Assembly: GCA_017427685.1 (NCBI GenBank)
Contig: JAFRSH010000015.1
Coordinates: 1-64,000, forward strand
Reading direction: 5' to 3'
Length of the DNA: 64,000 nt
DNA from: Lachnospiraceae bacterium
Lineage (GTDB): Bacteria > Bacillota > Clostridia > Lachnospirales > Lachnospiraceae
Numbering within the stretch: position 1 is the first letter of the stretch; each line of letters opens with the position of its first letter. The notes beneath the pieces were generated by a model. The model saw only the letters and a list, made by a program, of their open reading frames with translations, did no database searches and had not been told where the DNA came from. This document shows, piece after piece, positions 40,929-49,502 of the stretch. The position numbers and the translations under genes are program-made.

Positions 40929-43034
40929 TCATTCCTCTTCGTCTTCTGTCATGGTCTTCTTAGCTTCTTCGATAACCTTAGCCTGAACATCTGAAGGAGC
41001 CTGCTCATAACGATCGATCTTGTACTCGTACTCACCGATACCACCGGTCATCGAACGAAGGTCTGTTGAGTAACCGTAGAGTTCCGAAAGCGGAACATCG
41101 GCAACGATCTCCTGCTTTCCACCGGGAAGAGGATTCATACCGAGTACTCTGCCACGACGCTTGTTAAGATCGCCCATGATATCACCGGTGAACTTATCCG
41201 GAACGGTAACCTTCATGGATGTGATGGGCTCAAGAAGGCAAGGATTGCAGTTTTCCTTGGGATCTGTGAATGCTGCCTTAAATGCAAGCTTAGCTGCCAT
41301 CTTGAATGCCTGCTCGGACGAATCTACGGGATGATATGATCCGTAGAACAGTGTTGTACGAACACCAACAACGGGGTAGCCTGCAAGAGGTCCGCGAAGT
41401 ACCGACTCAGCGATACCCTTCTCAACTGCGGGGAAGAAGTTCTTCGGAACTACACCACCGACAACTTCCTCATCAAAGGTGTATGCCTTCTCCATGTCAC
41501 CCGAAGGCTGGAAGCGGATATGAACATCACCGTACTGGCCGTGTCCACCGGACTGCTTCTTGTGCTTGCCCTGTTTCTCAACCATCTTTCTGATGGTCTC
41601 ACGATAAGGAACACGAGGCTTAGAGGTCTCAACCTCAACCTTATAACGTCCTGCAAGCTTACTTACAGCAACATCGATCTGCTGATCGCCGATACCGTAG
41701 ATAAGCGTCTGATGATTCTCTTTATCAAGAACAAGTCTCATGGTCTTGTCTTCTTCGAGAAGCTTAGCCATAGCCTGAGCAAACTTGTCTTCATCGCCCT
41801 TGTTCTTAGCTTCGATACGCTGGTATGCGTAAGGGATGGAGTACTGAGCCTTCTCAAATACTACGGGGCAGGCCTTGGTTGAAAGAGTCTCGCCCGTAAC
41901 TGTGTTCGAAAGCTTTCCGATAGCTCCTATGTCGCCGGGATAAAGCTCCTTAACTTCGATAGCTTCCTTACCGCGAAGGATATAAAGTCTTGAAAGCTTT
42001 TCTTCTGTGTCCTTGTCAGCGTTGTAGACAACCGTATCGCTTGTGAGCTTGCCCGAGCAAACCTTGATGAACGAGTACTTACCGATGAAAGGATCGATGA
42101 TGGTCTTAAATACCTTAGCCGTCATGGGCTTGTTGATATCATAGTTAGCTTCGAACTCACTGTCATCCTTTACATTCTTACCGACAACCTTATGGTTAAG
42201 AGGCGAAGGGAAGTAGCTCTTGATGTCATTGAGTAGCATGAGCGTACCCTGCTGGTTGATGGGAGCTCCTGCAAGAACGGGAACAACATCACCGCAGAAC
42301 ACTGCACCGTGAAGTGCCTTGTTGATCTCGTCAAGTGTGAACTCTTCACCGTCGAAGTACTTCATCATGAGATCGTCATCTGTTTCGGCAACTGCTTCTA
42401 TAAGATCCACTCGGCACTTGTCAACTGTCTCTCTGACTGAATCCGGGATATCGCACTCAGTGTACTCGCTGCCCTTGGTGAACTTACGTCCGCCCATCTT
42501 TACGACATTGACAAATCCGATATATTTTTCATTTTCAATGATAGGTGTATGGAAAGGAGCAACTTTCTTTCCGAATGTTTCAACAAGCTGATCCACAACG
42601 TTTGCGAAATTCGCATTGGGATCGTCCATAGCTGTAACAAAGAACATTCTGGGAAGCTTTTTCTTCTCACACATTTCCCAGGCCTTGATAGTACCTACTT
42701 CAACACCCGACTTGGCATTTACTACGATAACTGCTGCACCTGCCGCATCAAGTGCTTCTTCAACTTCACCCACAAAATCAAAATATCCGGGGGTGTCAAG
42801 GAAATTGATCTTTACACCGTCATGCTCGATGGGAACAAGACTGGTGCTGATAGAGAACTGTCTCTTCTGCTCTTCCTTGTCATAGTCACTGATAGTTGTT
42901 CCGTCTTCAACCCTGCCCTGTCTGCTTACGATACCTTTGTAAAATGCCATGGCTTCGACCAGGGTTGTCTTGCCACAGCTACCGTGCCCCAACACAGCAA
43001 CGTTACGGATATCTTCGCTCTTGTAAGTGTTCAT
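40929..43034 (-). CDS. EF-G-like translational GTPase (paralogue type)
   Basis: A 701-residue EF-G homologue with all five domains. The P-loop is GHGSCGKTT (residues 16-24) instead of the AHIDAGKTT of canonical EF-G, and the G4 position reads TAMDDPN instead of NKxD. DTPGYFDFVGEV (G3) is intact. These changes mark the second EF-G type found in many Firmicutes and Actinobacteria, whose role is not settled. The ATG at 43034 has GGAG upstream; a longer open frame before it is non-coding. The gene is monocistronic. The canonical fusA is not in the window. Confidence 0.87.
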   Translation of the reverse strand: MNTYKSEDIRNVAVLGHGSCGKTTLVEAMAFYKGIVSRQGRVEDGTTISDYDKEEQKRQFSISTSLVPIEHDGVKINFLDTPGYFDFVGEVEEALDAAGAAVIVVNAKSGVEVGTIKAWEMCEKKKLPRMFFVTAMDDPNANFANVVDQLVETFGKKVAPFHTPIIENEKYIGFVNVVKMGGRKFTKGSEYTECDIPDSVRETVDKCRVDLIEAVAETDDDLMMKYFDGEEFTLDEINKALHGAVFCGDVVPVLAGAPINQQGTLMLLNDIKSYFPSPLNHKVVGKNVKDDSEFEANYDINKPMTAKVFKTIIDPFIGKYSFIKVCSGKLTSDTVVYNADKDTEEKLSRLYILRGKEAIEVKELYPGDIGAIGKLSNTVTGETLSTKACPVVFEKAQYSIPYAYQRIEAKNKGDEDKFAQAMAKLLEEDKTMRLVLDKENHQTLIYGIGDQQIDVAVSKLAGRYKVEVETSKPRVPYRETIRKMVEKQGKHKKQSGGHGQYGDVHIRFQPSGDMEKAYTFDEEVVGGVVPKNFFPAVEKGIAESVLRGPLAGYPVVGVRTTLFYGSYHPVDSSEQAFKMAAKLAFKAAFTDPKENCNPCLLEPITSMKVTVPDKFTGDIMGDLNKRRGRVLGMNPLPGGKQEIVADVPLSELYGYSTDLRSMTGGIGEYEYKIDRYEQAPSDVQAKVIEEAKKTMTEDEEE

Positions 43035-43104
43035 AAATGTTCCTCCAATACTTTTATATACAGCCTTCTCAAAAAGAGTTTCTCTAAGAAAACCGCCATT
43101 AACA

Positions 43105-43133
43105 ATTTTACTAAAAAAATTGGATTTACACAA
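43105..43133 (-). promoter_or_regulatory. Promoter of the EF-G-like gene
   Basis: TTGTGT at 43128-43133 and TAAAAT at 43105-43110, 17-bp spacing, minus strand. Confidence 0.55.
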
Positions 43134-43164
43134 TAAAAATTTGACAATTTTCACAAAAAAGAAC

Positions 43165-43195
43165 AAAGGGTCAGACCCAACGGATCTGACCCTTT
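43165..43195 (-). terminator. Terminator of the exported beta-domain gene
   Basis: An 11-bp perfect stem (AAAGGGTCAGA and complement) followed by GTTCTTTTTT on the minus strand. Confidence 0.85.
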
Positions 43196-43210
43196 AAAGA
43201 ATCAGTATAA

Positions 43211-43993
43211 TTATTTCTTGAGTTTAAGCTTGTACACTGTAGGGTTACTCATACCAGAAGCCTGACGAATCTTGATGTAATACTTGCCCTTATCAAGAGT
43301 CTTGGAAGACTTGAGCGATGTTCCGTCCGACTCGATCATCTTATAGTTCTCACCATTCTCATCATAAACATAAAGGCTAAGATACGAATACGAATAGGAA
43401 AGATCCTCAAAATCTATCGTTAAAGTCTTGTTCTTTGAAAGAGAAACCTCAAACCAAAGATCAGCTTCGTAACCATTGGGCTGAACTACTGTAACAACTT
43501 TGTTCTCCTTGAGTTTATCTGCCTTCTTACGGTAGAAGTTAGTACGCTTGATATCTGCCTTTGTGAAGGTGTATTCAAACTTGACATCTCCGTATGTGGT
43601 GGGAACAAGATAATATGTACCTGCTTCAACCGGAACATAAGACTTCTCGGTATCATAAGGAGTTCTGAAAATATGATCATTGAGCGAATAATCAGAAATG
43701 TTTGCCTTTACGGTATCGATCTTGCAGTCGTATACTTCGATCGATCCGGGGTTCTCTGACTTGTCTGTAATGGTAAGATAGCCGTCTTCCTTAACTTCTA
43801 CCTTAAAAATGGTGTAGTAATAACTTCCGTTCGAATACTTACCCTGCTTGAAAGCACCTGTAGAAGCCTTCTCTTTCAGCGTAACAACATCAAACTTGTT
43901 ATCTGCTGCTTCAGCCGAAGAATTGGGGAAAATACCGATGATGAGTGCACTCGCGATCACGAGTACAAGTAACTTTGATAAAATCTTTTTCAT
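43211..43993 (-). CDS. Exported protein with two PPC-like beta domains
   Basis: A 260-residue secreted protein with a signal peptide (1 to about 30: KKILSKLLVLVIASALIIGIF...AEA). Two similar beta-rich units follow (about 45-150 and 165-260). Each contains a YYTIFKVEVKEDGYLTI- or LWFEVSLSKNKTLTIDF-like strand and ends with a G(T/K)YY(L/I)...Y motif. This resembles bacterial pre-peptidase C-terminal (PPC) domains, but no protease is attached. The function is unknown. It has its own promoter, nested inside the terminator of the upstream ligase gene, and a strong terminator. Confidence 0.75.
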   Translation of the reverse strand: MKKILSKLLVLVIASALIIGIFPNSSAEAADNKFDVVTLKEKASTGAFKQGKYSNGSYYYTIFKVEVKEDGYLTITDKSENPGSIEVYDCKIDTVKANISDYSLNDHIFRTPYDTEKSYVPVEAGTYYLVPTTYGDVKFEYTFTKADIKRTNFYRKKADKLKENKVVTVVQPNGYEADLWFEVSLSKNKTLTIDFEDLSYSYSYLSLYVYDENGENYKMIESDGTSLKSSKTLDKGKYYIKIRQASGMSNPTVYKLKLKK

Positions 43994-44051
43994 TGTGACC
44001 TCCCGTTAGTGACGCCGAAATCTTGTCGGTACCCTTAAATGTCCCGTTAGA

Positions 44052-44108
44052 AAACGGCAGAATGATTTGATGACTTGCATCGTCATCTATTATATCATTC
44101 TGCCGTTT
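44052..44108 (-). terminator. Terminator of the acyl-CoA ligase gene
   Basis: A 15-bp perfect stem (AAACGGCAGAATGAT and complement) around a 27-base loop, followed by TTCTAAC. The loop side holds the -10 box of the next gene. Confidence 0.75.
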
Positions 44109-44118
44109 ATCATTTCAA
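44089..44118 (-). promoter_or_regulatory. Promoter embedded in the terminator hairpin
   Basis: TTGAAA at 44113-44118 and a perfect TATAAT at 44089-44094, 18-bp spacing, minus strand. The spacer is one arm of the 15-bp terminator stem. It should drive the 43211-43993 gene. Confidence 0.7.
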
Positions 44119-44143
44119 GTTTTTAAAGCAAAATATTATCGGA

Positions 44144-46450
44144 TTATTTATTATCCTCTCCTCGAAGTGCTACTCTTCTGATCTTACCGCTTATAGTCTT
44201 GGGAAGATCATCAACGAATTCAACGATTCTGGGGTACTTGTAAGGAGCCGTGTTGGTCTTTACATAGTTCTGGATCTCCTTCTTAAGCTCTTCACTGCCT
44301 TCCTTACCCTTAACAAGCACGATCGTAGCCTTTACAACCTGGCCTCTGACGGGATCGGGAGCTGCAGTAACAGCACATTCAAGAACATAAGGGAGCTCCA
44401 TAATAACACTCTCGATCTCGAACGGTCCGATACGGTATCCGGAAGACTTGATGAGGTCGTCGGTCCTTCCGACATACCAGAAGTATCCGTCCTCATCGCG
44501 ATAAGCGGTATCACCTGTATGGTAAGCTCCGTCGTACCAAGCCTCTTTTGTCTTCTCATCATCACGATAATATCCTCTGAAGAGACCGCAGGGAACGTGC
44601 TTATCGGTACGGATAACAATCTCGCCTACTTCACCGACCTGAGCACTTGTTCCGTCGGGATGGATGATGTCAACATCATACATAGGTGAAGGACGTCCCA
44701 TTGAACCGGGCTTAACCTTTTGTCCGACAAGGTTAGCAATAGTAAGTGTTGTCTCTGTCTGACCGAAACCTTCTTTAAGGCTTATGCCGGTCGCCTTGAG
44801 GAACTGATCGTACACTTCACTGTTAAGCGCTTCGCCTGCAACTGTGGCGTACTGTATCGTTGAAAGGTCGAACTTTGAAAGGTCCTCTTTGATAAGGAAT
44901 CTGTACATTGTGGGCGGTGCACAGAATGTTGTTATTCCGTACTTCTTAAACATCGGAAGGATGTCAAGAGCATTGAAACGCTTAAAGTCATAAACAAAGA
45001 CAGCTGCCTCGCAAAGCCATGCGCCGTAAAGCTTGCCCCAAAGAGCCTTGCCCCAACCGGTATCCGAGATAGTCAGGTGAAGACCGTCACGCTTGATATT
45101 ATGCCAGTATCTTGCAGTGATGTAGTGTCCGAGAGCATACTTGTAGCTGTGTGTAGCGATCTTGGGATATCCTGTGGTACCCGAGGTAAAGAACATGAGC
45201 ATCAGGTCATCGCCACATGCCGCAGCAAGTCCTTCGGGTCTCTTGAACTCAGGCGGGAACTCCATGATCTTTGTGTCGAAGTCTTCCCATCCCTCGCGCT
45301 TTGCATTCACAAGGATCTTTGTAGTTACAGTGGGTGAGGTGGGAAGCGCTGCCTCAACACTGTCGGGAACATTATCCTCGGGTGTCGCAACGATCGCACT
45401 TACGCCGGCCGCATTAAATCTGTACTCAAAGTCATGCTTTACAAGCTGACTGGTTGCAGGGATCGCGATAGCGCCGATCTTATGAAGGGCTATGATCGAG
45501 ATCCAGAACTGGTAATGACGCTTCAAAACGAGCATTACCCTGTCGCCCTTCTGGATACCGAGGCTTCTGAAATAGTTTGCTGCTCTTGATGAGAGTTCAG
45601 ATATATCCTTGAAAGTAAACTTCCTGTCGGTCTTATCATCGGCAACCCAGACCATAGCTACCTTGTCGGGTTCCTTCTTAGCAAGCTCGTCAACAACATC
45701 ATAGGCAAAGTTGAATGACTTCTCATGCTTGAAGCGGATCTCCTTTAAAAGACCGTTGCCGTCAATCTTTGTCTTTGCATACTTCTCACCGACGATACCG
45801 GTCTCGGGCTCATCCATGATGATCTCTTCGGGAGCCCAATTTGTCTGACGTGAATCTATATCGGAATGTTCAACCTCTCCGTCCGGCTTCATGATGACTG
45901 TGAAGAATTCACAGTCCTGTCCGCCGATGGCGAGCTCTCCGTGAGGAGTATTGCTGTCAAAGTAGATTACATCACCGGGATAGAGAGTTTCGATCCTGTT
46001 ACCGAACTGATGCTTCATCATGCCCTTTGTTATGATCGTAACCTCATGACCGTTATGTACATGAAGGTTCATGGGTTTCTCAAGTGCTTCCGCATCAAAA
46101 GGCAGTCTGCAGCAGAATGGCTCACCCAGCTTCTTCTTGAAGTTCGGAGCCATGTTAAGATAAGCACATGCCTCATTACGGGCGATCGGAACGCCCTTGC
46201 CCTTTCTTACAAGCGAATAAGTAACAAGGTTGGGGCTTGAACCCTGAAGGATATCTGCGATATCAACCTTGAATTTTTCAGCAGCTTTATAAATAAACGA
46301 AAATGTAAAATCTATCTTGCCTTCCTCAAGAGCCATGTAATCCTCAATGCTCATGTTTGTGGCTTCCGCCATCTCATGAATCGAAATGGCCGATAACTCC
46401 CTCATTTCTTTGACACGCTGTGCAACTTCCTTAAGATCTTCCTTAACCAT
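44144..46450 (-). CDS. HTH-cupin-AMP-dependent acyl-CoA synthetase fusion
   Basis: A 768-residue three-part protein. Residues about 8-70 are an XRE-type helix-turn-helix (SIHEMAEATNMSIEDYMALEEGK), about 120-190 a cupin (HVHNGHEVTIITKG, YFDSNTPHGE), and 235-765 an adenylate-forming ligase. The ligase shows FFTSGTTGYPK (421-430), AYHTGDTAYRDEDGYFWYVGR, DDLIKSSGYRIGPFEIE and the catalytic Lys756 in KTISGKIRR. It should activate a carboxylic acid to its CoA thioester through the adenylate; the acid is not evident from sequence. The gene is preceded by a complete T-box leader, so expression should rise when a tRNA is uncharged. Confidence 0.85.
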   Translation of the reverse strand: MVKEDLKEVAQRVKEMRELSAISIHEMAEATNMSIEDYMALEEGKIDFTFSFIYKAAEKFKVDIADILQGSSPNLVTYSLVRKGKGVPIARNEACAYLNMAPNFKKKLGEPFCCRLPFDAEALEKPMNLHVHNGHEVTIITKGMMKHQFGNRIETLYPGDVIYFDSNTPHGELAIGGQDCEFFTVIMKPDGEVEHSDIDSRQTNWAPEEIIMDEPETGIVGEKYAKTKIDGNGLLKEIRFKHEKSFNFAYDVVDELAKKEPDKVAMVWVADDKTDRKFTFKDISELSSRAANYFRSLGIQKGDRVMLVLKRHYQFWISIIALHKIGAIAIPATSQLVKHDFEYRFNAAGVSAIVATPEDNVPDSVEAALPTSPTVTTKILVNAKREGWEDFDTKIMEFPPEFKRPEGLAAACGDDLMLMFFTSGTTGYPKIATHSYKYALGHYITARYWHNIKRDGLHLTISDTGWGKALWGKLYGAWLCEAAVFVYDFKRFNALDILPMFKKYGITTFCAPPTMYRFLIKEDLSKFDLSTIQYATVAGEALNSEVYDQFLKATGISLKEGFGQTETTLTIANLVGQKVKPGSMGRPSPMYDVDIIHPDGTSAQVGEVGEIVIRTDKHVPCGLFRGYYRDDEKTKEAWYDGAYHTGDTAYRDEDGYFWYVGRTDDLIKSSGYRIGPFEIESVIMELPYVLECAVTAAPDPVRGQVVKATIVLVKGKEGSEELKKEIQNYVKTNTAPYKYPRIVEFVDDLPKTISGKIRRVALRGEDNK

Positions 46451-46533
46451 TTCTTTTCTCCTTTCGATTTATTTGGGTTTTCTCCCATGTCTTTTGGTCG
46501 CATTTCATGCAGCTACTTCGTTTGGTCGCCTGA

Positions 46534-46564
46534 TACATCTCGCAAGCAAAGCTTGCTCGATGTA
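46534..46564. other. Hairpin between the T-box terminator and the ligase start
   Basis: TACATC/GATGTA and GCAAGC/GCTTGC paired arms with a 3-base loop. It lies in the leader after the T-box terminator; the remaining sequence to 46450 shows no gene. Confidence 0.4.
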
Positions 46565-46583
46565 CGTGCACTCGTTTAACACA

Positions 46584-46863
46584 CAAAAAAATCCGTCTCA
46601 ATTACTTGAGACGGACTGTAATCCGCGGTACCACTCAAATTGTATATGATCTGTCATATACCCCTCACAGGCTCCATCAAGCCCTGTGCACTAACGTAGC
46701 ATTCACGGAAGATATCTACTCGGGACTCTCTCCTTTTCGGGTCTTCAGCTCGGAAGTGATAGAAAAAATGAACATCTCGATCTGCTCTCACCAATGCAGT
46801 TCTCTCTGTACAGACTACAATCAAGTTTTCGTCTTCGTCACGGCCTTTGTCTGTGTTAAATTA
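46584..46863 (-). promoter_or_regulatory. T-box riboswitch leader (candidate isoleucine)
   Basis: On the minus strand the leader holds Stem I elements (GACGAAGAC, then ACAGAGAGAACTGC...GGTGAGAGCAG), the T-box sequence GAGTGGTACCGCGGA (46621-46635) and a terminator with TCCGTCTCAA/TTGAGACGGA arms and a TTTTTTT tail (46584-46615). The specifier-loop region reads TCTATCACTTCCGAGC, where the triplet before ACTTCC is ATC (isoleucine). The T-box class is firm; the codon assignment is a manual reading. Uncharged tRNA should allow readthrough into the ligase gene. Confidence 0.9.
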
Positions 46864-46869
46864 ATTGTG

Positions 46870-46898
46870 AATATATCACTTGTCCAAATGCTTGTCAA
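46870..46898 (-). promoter_or_regulatory. Promoter of the T-box/ligase transcript
   Basis: TTGACA at 46893-46898 and TATATT at 46870-46875, 17-bp spacing, minus strand. Confidence 0.8.
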
Positions 46899-46946
46899 AC
46901 ACTTTTTTATAATTTTTTTAAAAAAATTTTCACATCAGTTCTGCCC

Positions 46947-47780
46947 TTATCTATATGATCTCACAGGCCACTCATCTTTAGTAATATCGTAGATACAATC
47001 CACTCCGACCCCATCCAGATAAAAGCGATATTCATTTCCTGATTCAGACTGTATGTAAAGGTATTCATCAACATTCTCTGTTCCGTGCAAAACACTTTTG
47101 ATCAGACCTTCTTCGAACTCATAATAGCGTGAGATGATGATCTCGACTTTTCTGAGGTTTGGATCCAGGTCTAATTCATTCGCTATCATTGATCTGTTGG
47201 CTTCATATTCCTCATCATCAACTGTTTTTCCGCCCAAAATCTCATAACGACGTAATCTCTTAACATTCTTTTCTCTGATATCAGAGATTTCTTTACCGGG
47301 TATATTATCTATAACTGCATCGTATATTTCTATGAATCTCTCGGTCGTCGGCATGTACGCACCACATTCTTTTGCAACAGTATTGTCCTTATTGTACAGG
47401 TATAAATACATACTGTAACCGTCACATACATCTTTTTCAGACCGAATTTTAAGAGTATACAATTCTTCTCGATCCAATACAGTCTCTATGTTCGAGTACT
47501 GCATGTCTGTGAGTGTAATCTTTCCAATCTCTTCATACTCATACATATTTTTATAACGAATGGATTCTGCTGTAGGCATAAGAATCAGTACATCATGGTT
47601 TGTACAGATAATAACCTTTGCATCAAGACAATCATAAAACTCTCCCCAGCTTGATCCGCCATAGTCAAAGCCCACCAGATACTCATCCGAGAATTCAGGT
47701 ACCGATATTGATTCATACGGATTTAAATCCATTACAAAAGACATGATGACCATCATAAAAACAATAAATGTTTTATACAT
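46947..47780 (-). CDS. Exported protein of unknown function
   Basis: A 277-residue protein with an N-terminal hydrophobic segment (about 4-18: TFIVFMMVIMSFVM) that looks like a short signal sequence or anchor; there is no lipobox Cys. The rest is acidic and Tyr-rich with mixed helix and strand, and I recognise no domain. It is probably monocistronic: a promoter and a terminator-like leader hairpin lie upstream, and the T-box promoter of the next gene begins about 50 bp after its stop. Confidence 0.6.
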   Translation of the reverse strand: MYKTFIVFMMVIMSFVMDLNPYESISVPEFSDEYLVGFDYGGSSWGEFYDCLDAKVIICTNHDVLILMPTAESIRYKNMYEYEEIGKITLTDMQYSNIETVLDREELYTLKIRSEKDVCDGYSMYLYLYNKDNTVAKECGAYMPTTERFIEIYDAVIDNIPGKEISDIREKNVKRLRRYEILGGKTVDDEEYEANRSMIANELDLDPNLRKVEIIISRYYEFEEGLIKSVLHGTENVDEYLYIQSESGNEYRFYLDGVGVDCIYDITKDEWPVRSYR

Positions 47781-47813
47781 ACGCTATCCCTTTCTTCCTG
47801 ACATACAATAAAA

Positions 47814-47851
47814 AGCGGCAGAGTTCATATCTAAAACAACAATCTGCCGCT
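47814..47851 (-). promoter_or_regulatory. Terminator-like hairpin in the leader of the 46947-47780 gene
   Basis: AGCGGCAGA/TCTGCCGCT arms (9 bp) are followed by TTTTATTG on the minus strand, between the promoter and the start codon. It may attenuate transcription. The remainder of the 47781-48133 gap holds only this and the two promoters. Confidence 0.5.
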
Positions 47852-47896
47852 AATAGTCATCGTATTGTCGCCCCCAGTGTCTCCGTTACTTAAAAT

Positions 47897-47925
47897 AGTT
47901 TACCTTATATCGTAATGATTGTAAA
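47897..47925 (-). promoter_or_regulatory. Possible promoter of the 46947-47780 gene
   Basis: TTTACA at 47920-47925 and TAAACT at 47897-47902, 17-bp spacing, minus strand. Confidence 0.45.
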
Positions 47926-48026
47926 CAATTAAATGTTAAAACCTTGTACGCCAAAAAAACATCAACAATTCCTACTCTATTTAAGCCTTTTATAAAAAAA
48001 TATTTGCTCCCCGGTTAAATAAATAT

Positions 48027-48054
48027 TTGCAAATCCGAATATTTGTGATACAAT
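48027..48054 (+). promoter_or_regulatory. Promoter of the diguanylate cyclase gene
   Basis: TTGCAA at 48027-48032 and TACAAT at 48049-48054, 16-bp spacing with TGTG before the -10 box. Confidence 0.65.
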
Positions 48055-48133
48055 TCTTTCGGAATTCGAATGTTATTGTCTCAAAAGGCAGTTAATTCAA
48101 TGCTTCTAAAGCTTTTTTCAGGGGGAATCTTTA

Positions 48134-49447
48134 ATGCAGGAAACAGCTCGGATTTTGCTTAATGAGGGGTGGGCAAAGGTAGTTGTTGTTATTGTTGCGC
48201 TTTCGGTTGTATCTGTTATCATGCTCGTTGCGGAAACGCTTGTTTACGGCAGAACATCGGACAGGAATTCGGTCCTTAAGAAGTTACTGATACTCTGTGT
48301 ACCGGTAACCGCTTTTCTTGTGTTCTCGGCTTCATCTGTTGTAACCATGGAGACAGGTGGGTCGTGGATCGTTTTTGCCGGATTAACGGTCGCTTTCTAC
48401 GTAGCTACTGTCATCTCCTACATCGGGATCAAGTTTTATACTTCCCACAAGAGTAAAACAGGCATCGAACAGATCCGTATCCTTGCCTACTACGACAACC
48501 TTACGGGACTTGAGAACAGGCGCGCCTACAAGGAGTACATTGACACTCTCAACGAGACGATCCGTAACAGCAAGCAGAAGTCTCTTCTGTCGATCATCAT
48601 GCTCGATGTGAACGGCCTCAAGAAGACCAACGACATCTACGGTCACCTCGCCGGTGACGAGCTTATCATCGGCTCTTCGGAGTGTATAAAGAACGTTTTC
48701 AGCTCAGTCGGACGCTGCTTCAGGACAGGTGGCGACGAGTTTGTGGTCATCGCTTACATGAAGCACGAGCAGTTCGTTGAGAAGTCTGAAGAACTCGAGC
48801 AGACCCTTTCGTCCTGGAAGGGCGAGTACATCAACGGTATCTCGATCTCGATCGGTAAGGCCGACATGGCCGAGTACCCCGACCACGATGCCGATCAGCT
48901 CATGATCGAAGCCGACAAGCTCATGTACAAGAACAAGCAGAATTACTATACGAGCCAGATCATGGCCGAGAATCCCGTGATCGAAGGCGATGCGAAGTCT
49001 ACCCGCAAGATGCGATACGCCGACAACTTCTCTCTCACCAAGTACACCATGCCCGTCATCAGACAGATGGCCGAGGTCATCCCCGGCGGTTTCTTCATCT
49101 ACCGCGAGAACGAGCAGAGAGAGATCATCTACCAGAACAGTAAGGTGCTTGAGATCTACGGTTGCAGCACCGTTGACGAGTTCCAGGAGCTTACGGGCAA
49201 CAGCTTTGAGAACATGGTCCATCCCGATGATTTCGCTACGGTTCAGGCCTCTATCGACCATCAGATCGATTCGGAGGACGGTGATTCGATGGATCACGTC
49301 ATCTACAGGATCATCAGGAAAGACGGCATGGTTCGATGGGTTGACGACTATGGACACTACAGCCATTCCCCCGACTACGGCGACATCTACTACGTGTTCA
49401 TCACCGACATAACCGATGTCATGATGCAAAAAGGCGCCGCCAACTAA
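48134..49447 (+). CDS. Membrane diguanylate cyclase with C-terminal PAS domain
   Basis: A 437-residue protein that should make cyclic di-GMP. Three hydrophobic stretches (about 15-35, 50-72, 78-98) anchor it. The GGDEF domain (about 115-270) has DNLTGLENRRAYKEYI, the active-site motif FRTGGDEFVVI and the metal Asp in IMLDVNGLKKTND. A PAS domain follows (about 310-430: GGFFIYRENEQREIIYQNSKVLEIYG...HPDDF). PAS after GGDEF is the reverse of the usual order. It has its own promoter and an AGGGGG ribosome site. Confidence 0.88.
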   Translation: MQETARILLNEGWAKVVVVIVALSVVSVIMLVAETLVYGRTSDRNSVLKKLLILCVPVTAFLVFSASSVVTMETGGSWIVFAGLTVAFYVATVISYIGIKFYTSHKSKTGIEQIRILAYYDNLTGLENRRAYKEYIDTLNETIRNSKQKSLLSIIMLDVNGLKKTNDIYGHLAGDELIIGSSECIKNVFSSVGRCFRTGGDEFVVIAYMKHEQFVEKSEELEQTLSSWKGEYINGISISIGKADMAEYPDHDADQLMIEADKLMYKNKQNYYTSQIMAENPVIEGDAKSTRKMRYADNFSLTKYTMPVIRQMAEVIPGGFFIYRENEQREIIYQNSKVLEIYGCSTVDEFQELTGNSFENMVHPDDFATVQASIDHQIDSEDGDSMDHVIYRIIRKDGMVRWVDDYGHYSHSPDYGDIYYVFITDITDVMMQKGAAN

Positions 49448-49467
49448 GCGAGACTATACTGAATAAT

Positions 49468-49498
49468 AAAGGGCTGACATTCCGGTGTCAGCCCTTTT
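49468..49498. terminator. Bidirectional terminator
   Basis: GGGCTGACA/TGTCAGCCC stem with TTTT on the plus side and AAAG (TTTATTATT on the minus strand) on the other. It serves the convergent cyclase and transpeptidase genes. Confidence 0.85.
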
Positions 49499-49502
49499 GA
49501 TC

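Noticed and set aside
46534..46580. Hairpin before the ligase gene as a fifth member of the A-D element family
   Set aside because: It has GTCGCC and GTGCA near the right places, but no paired outer helix and no AAAAC/GTTTT closing pairs.
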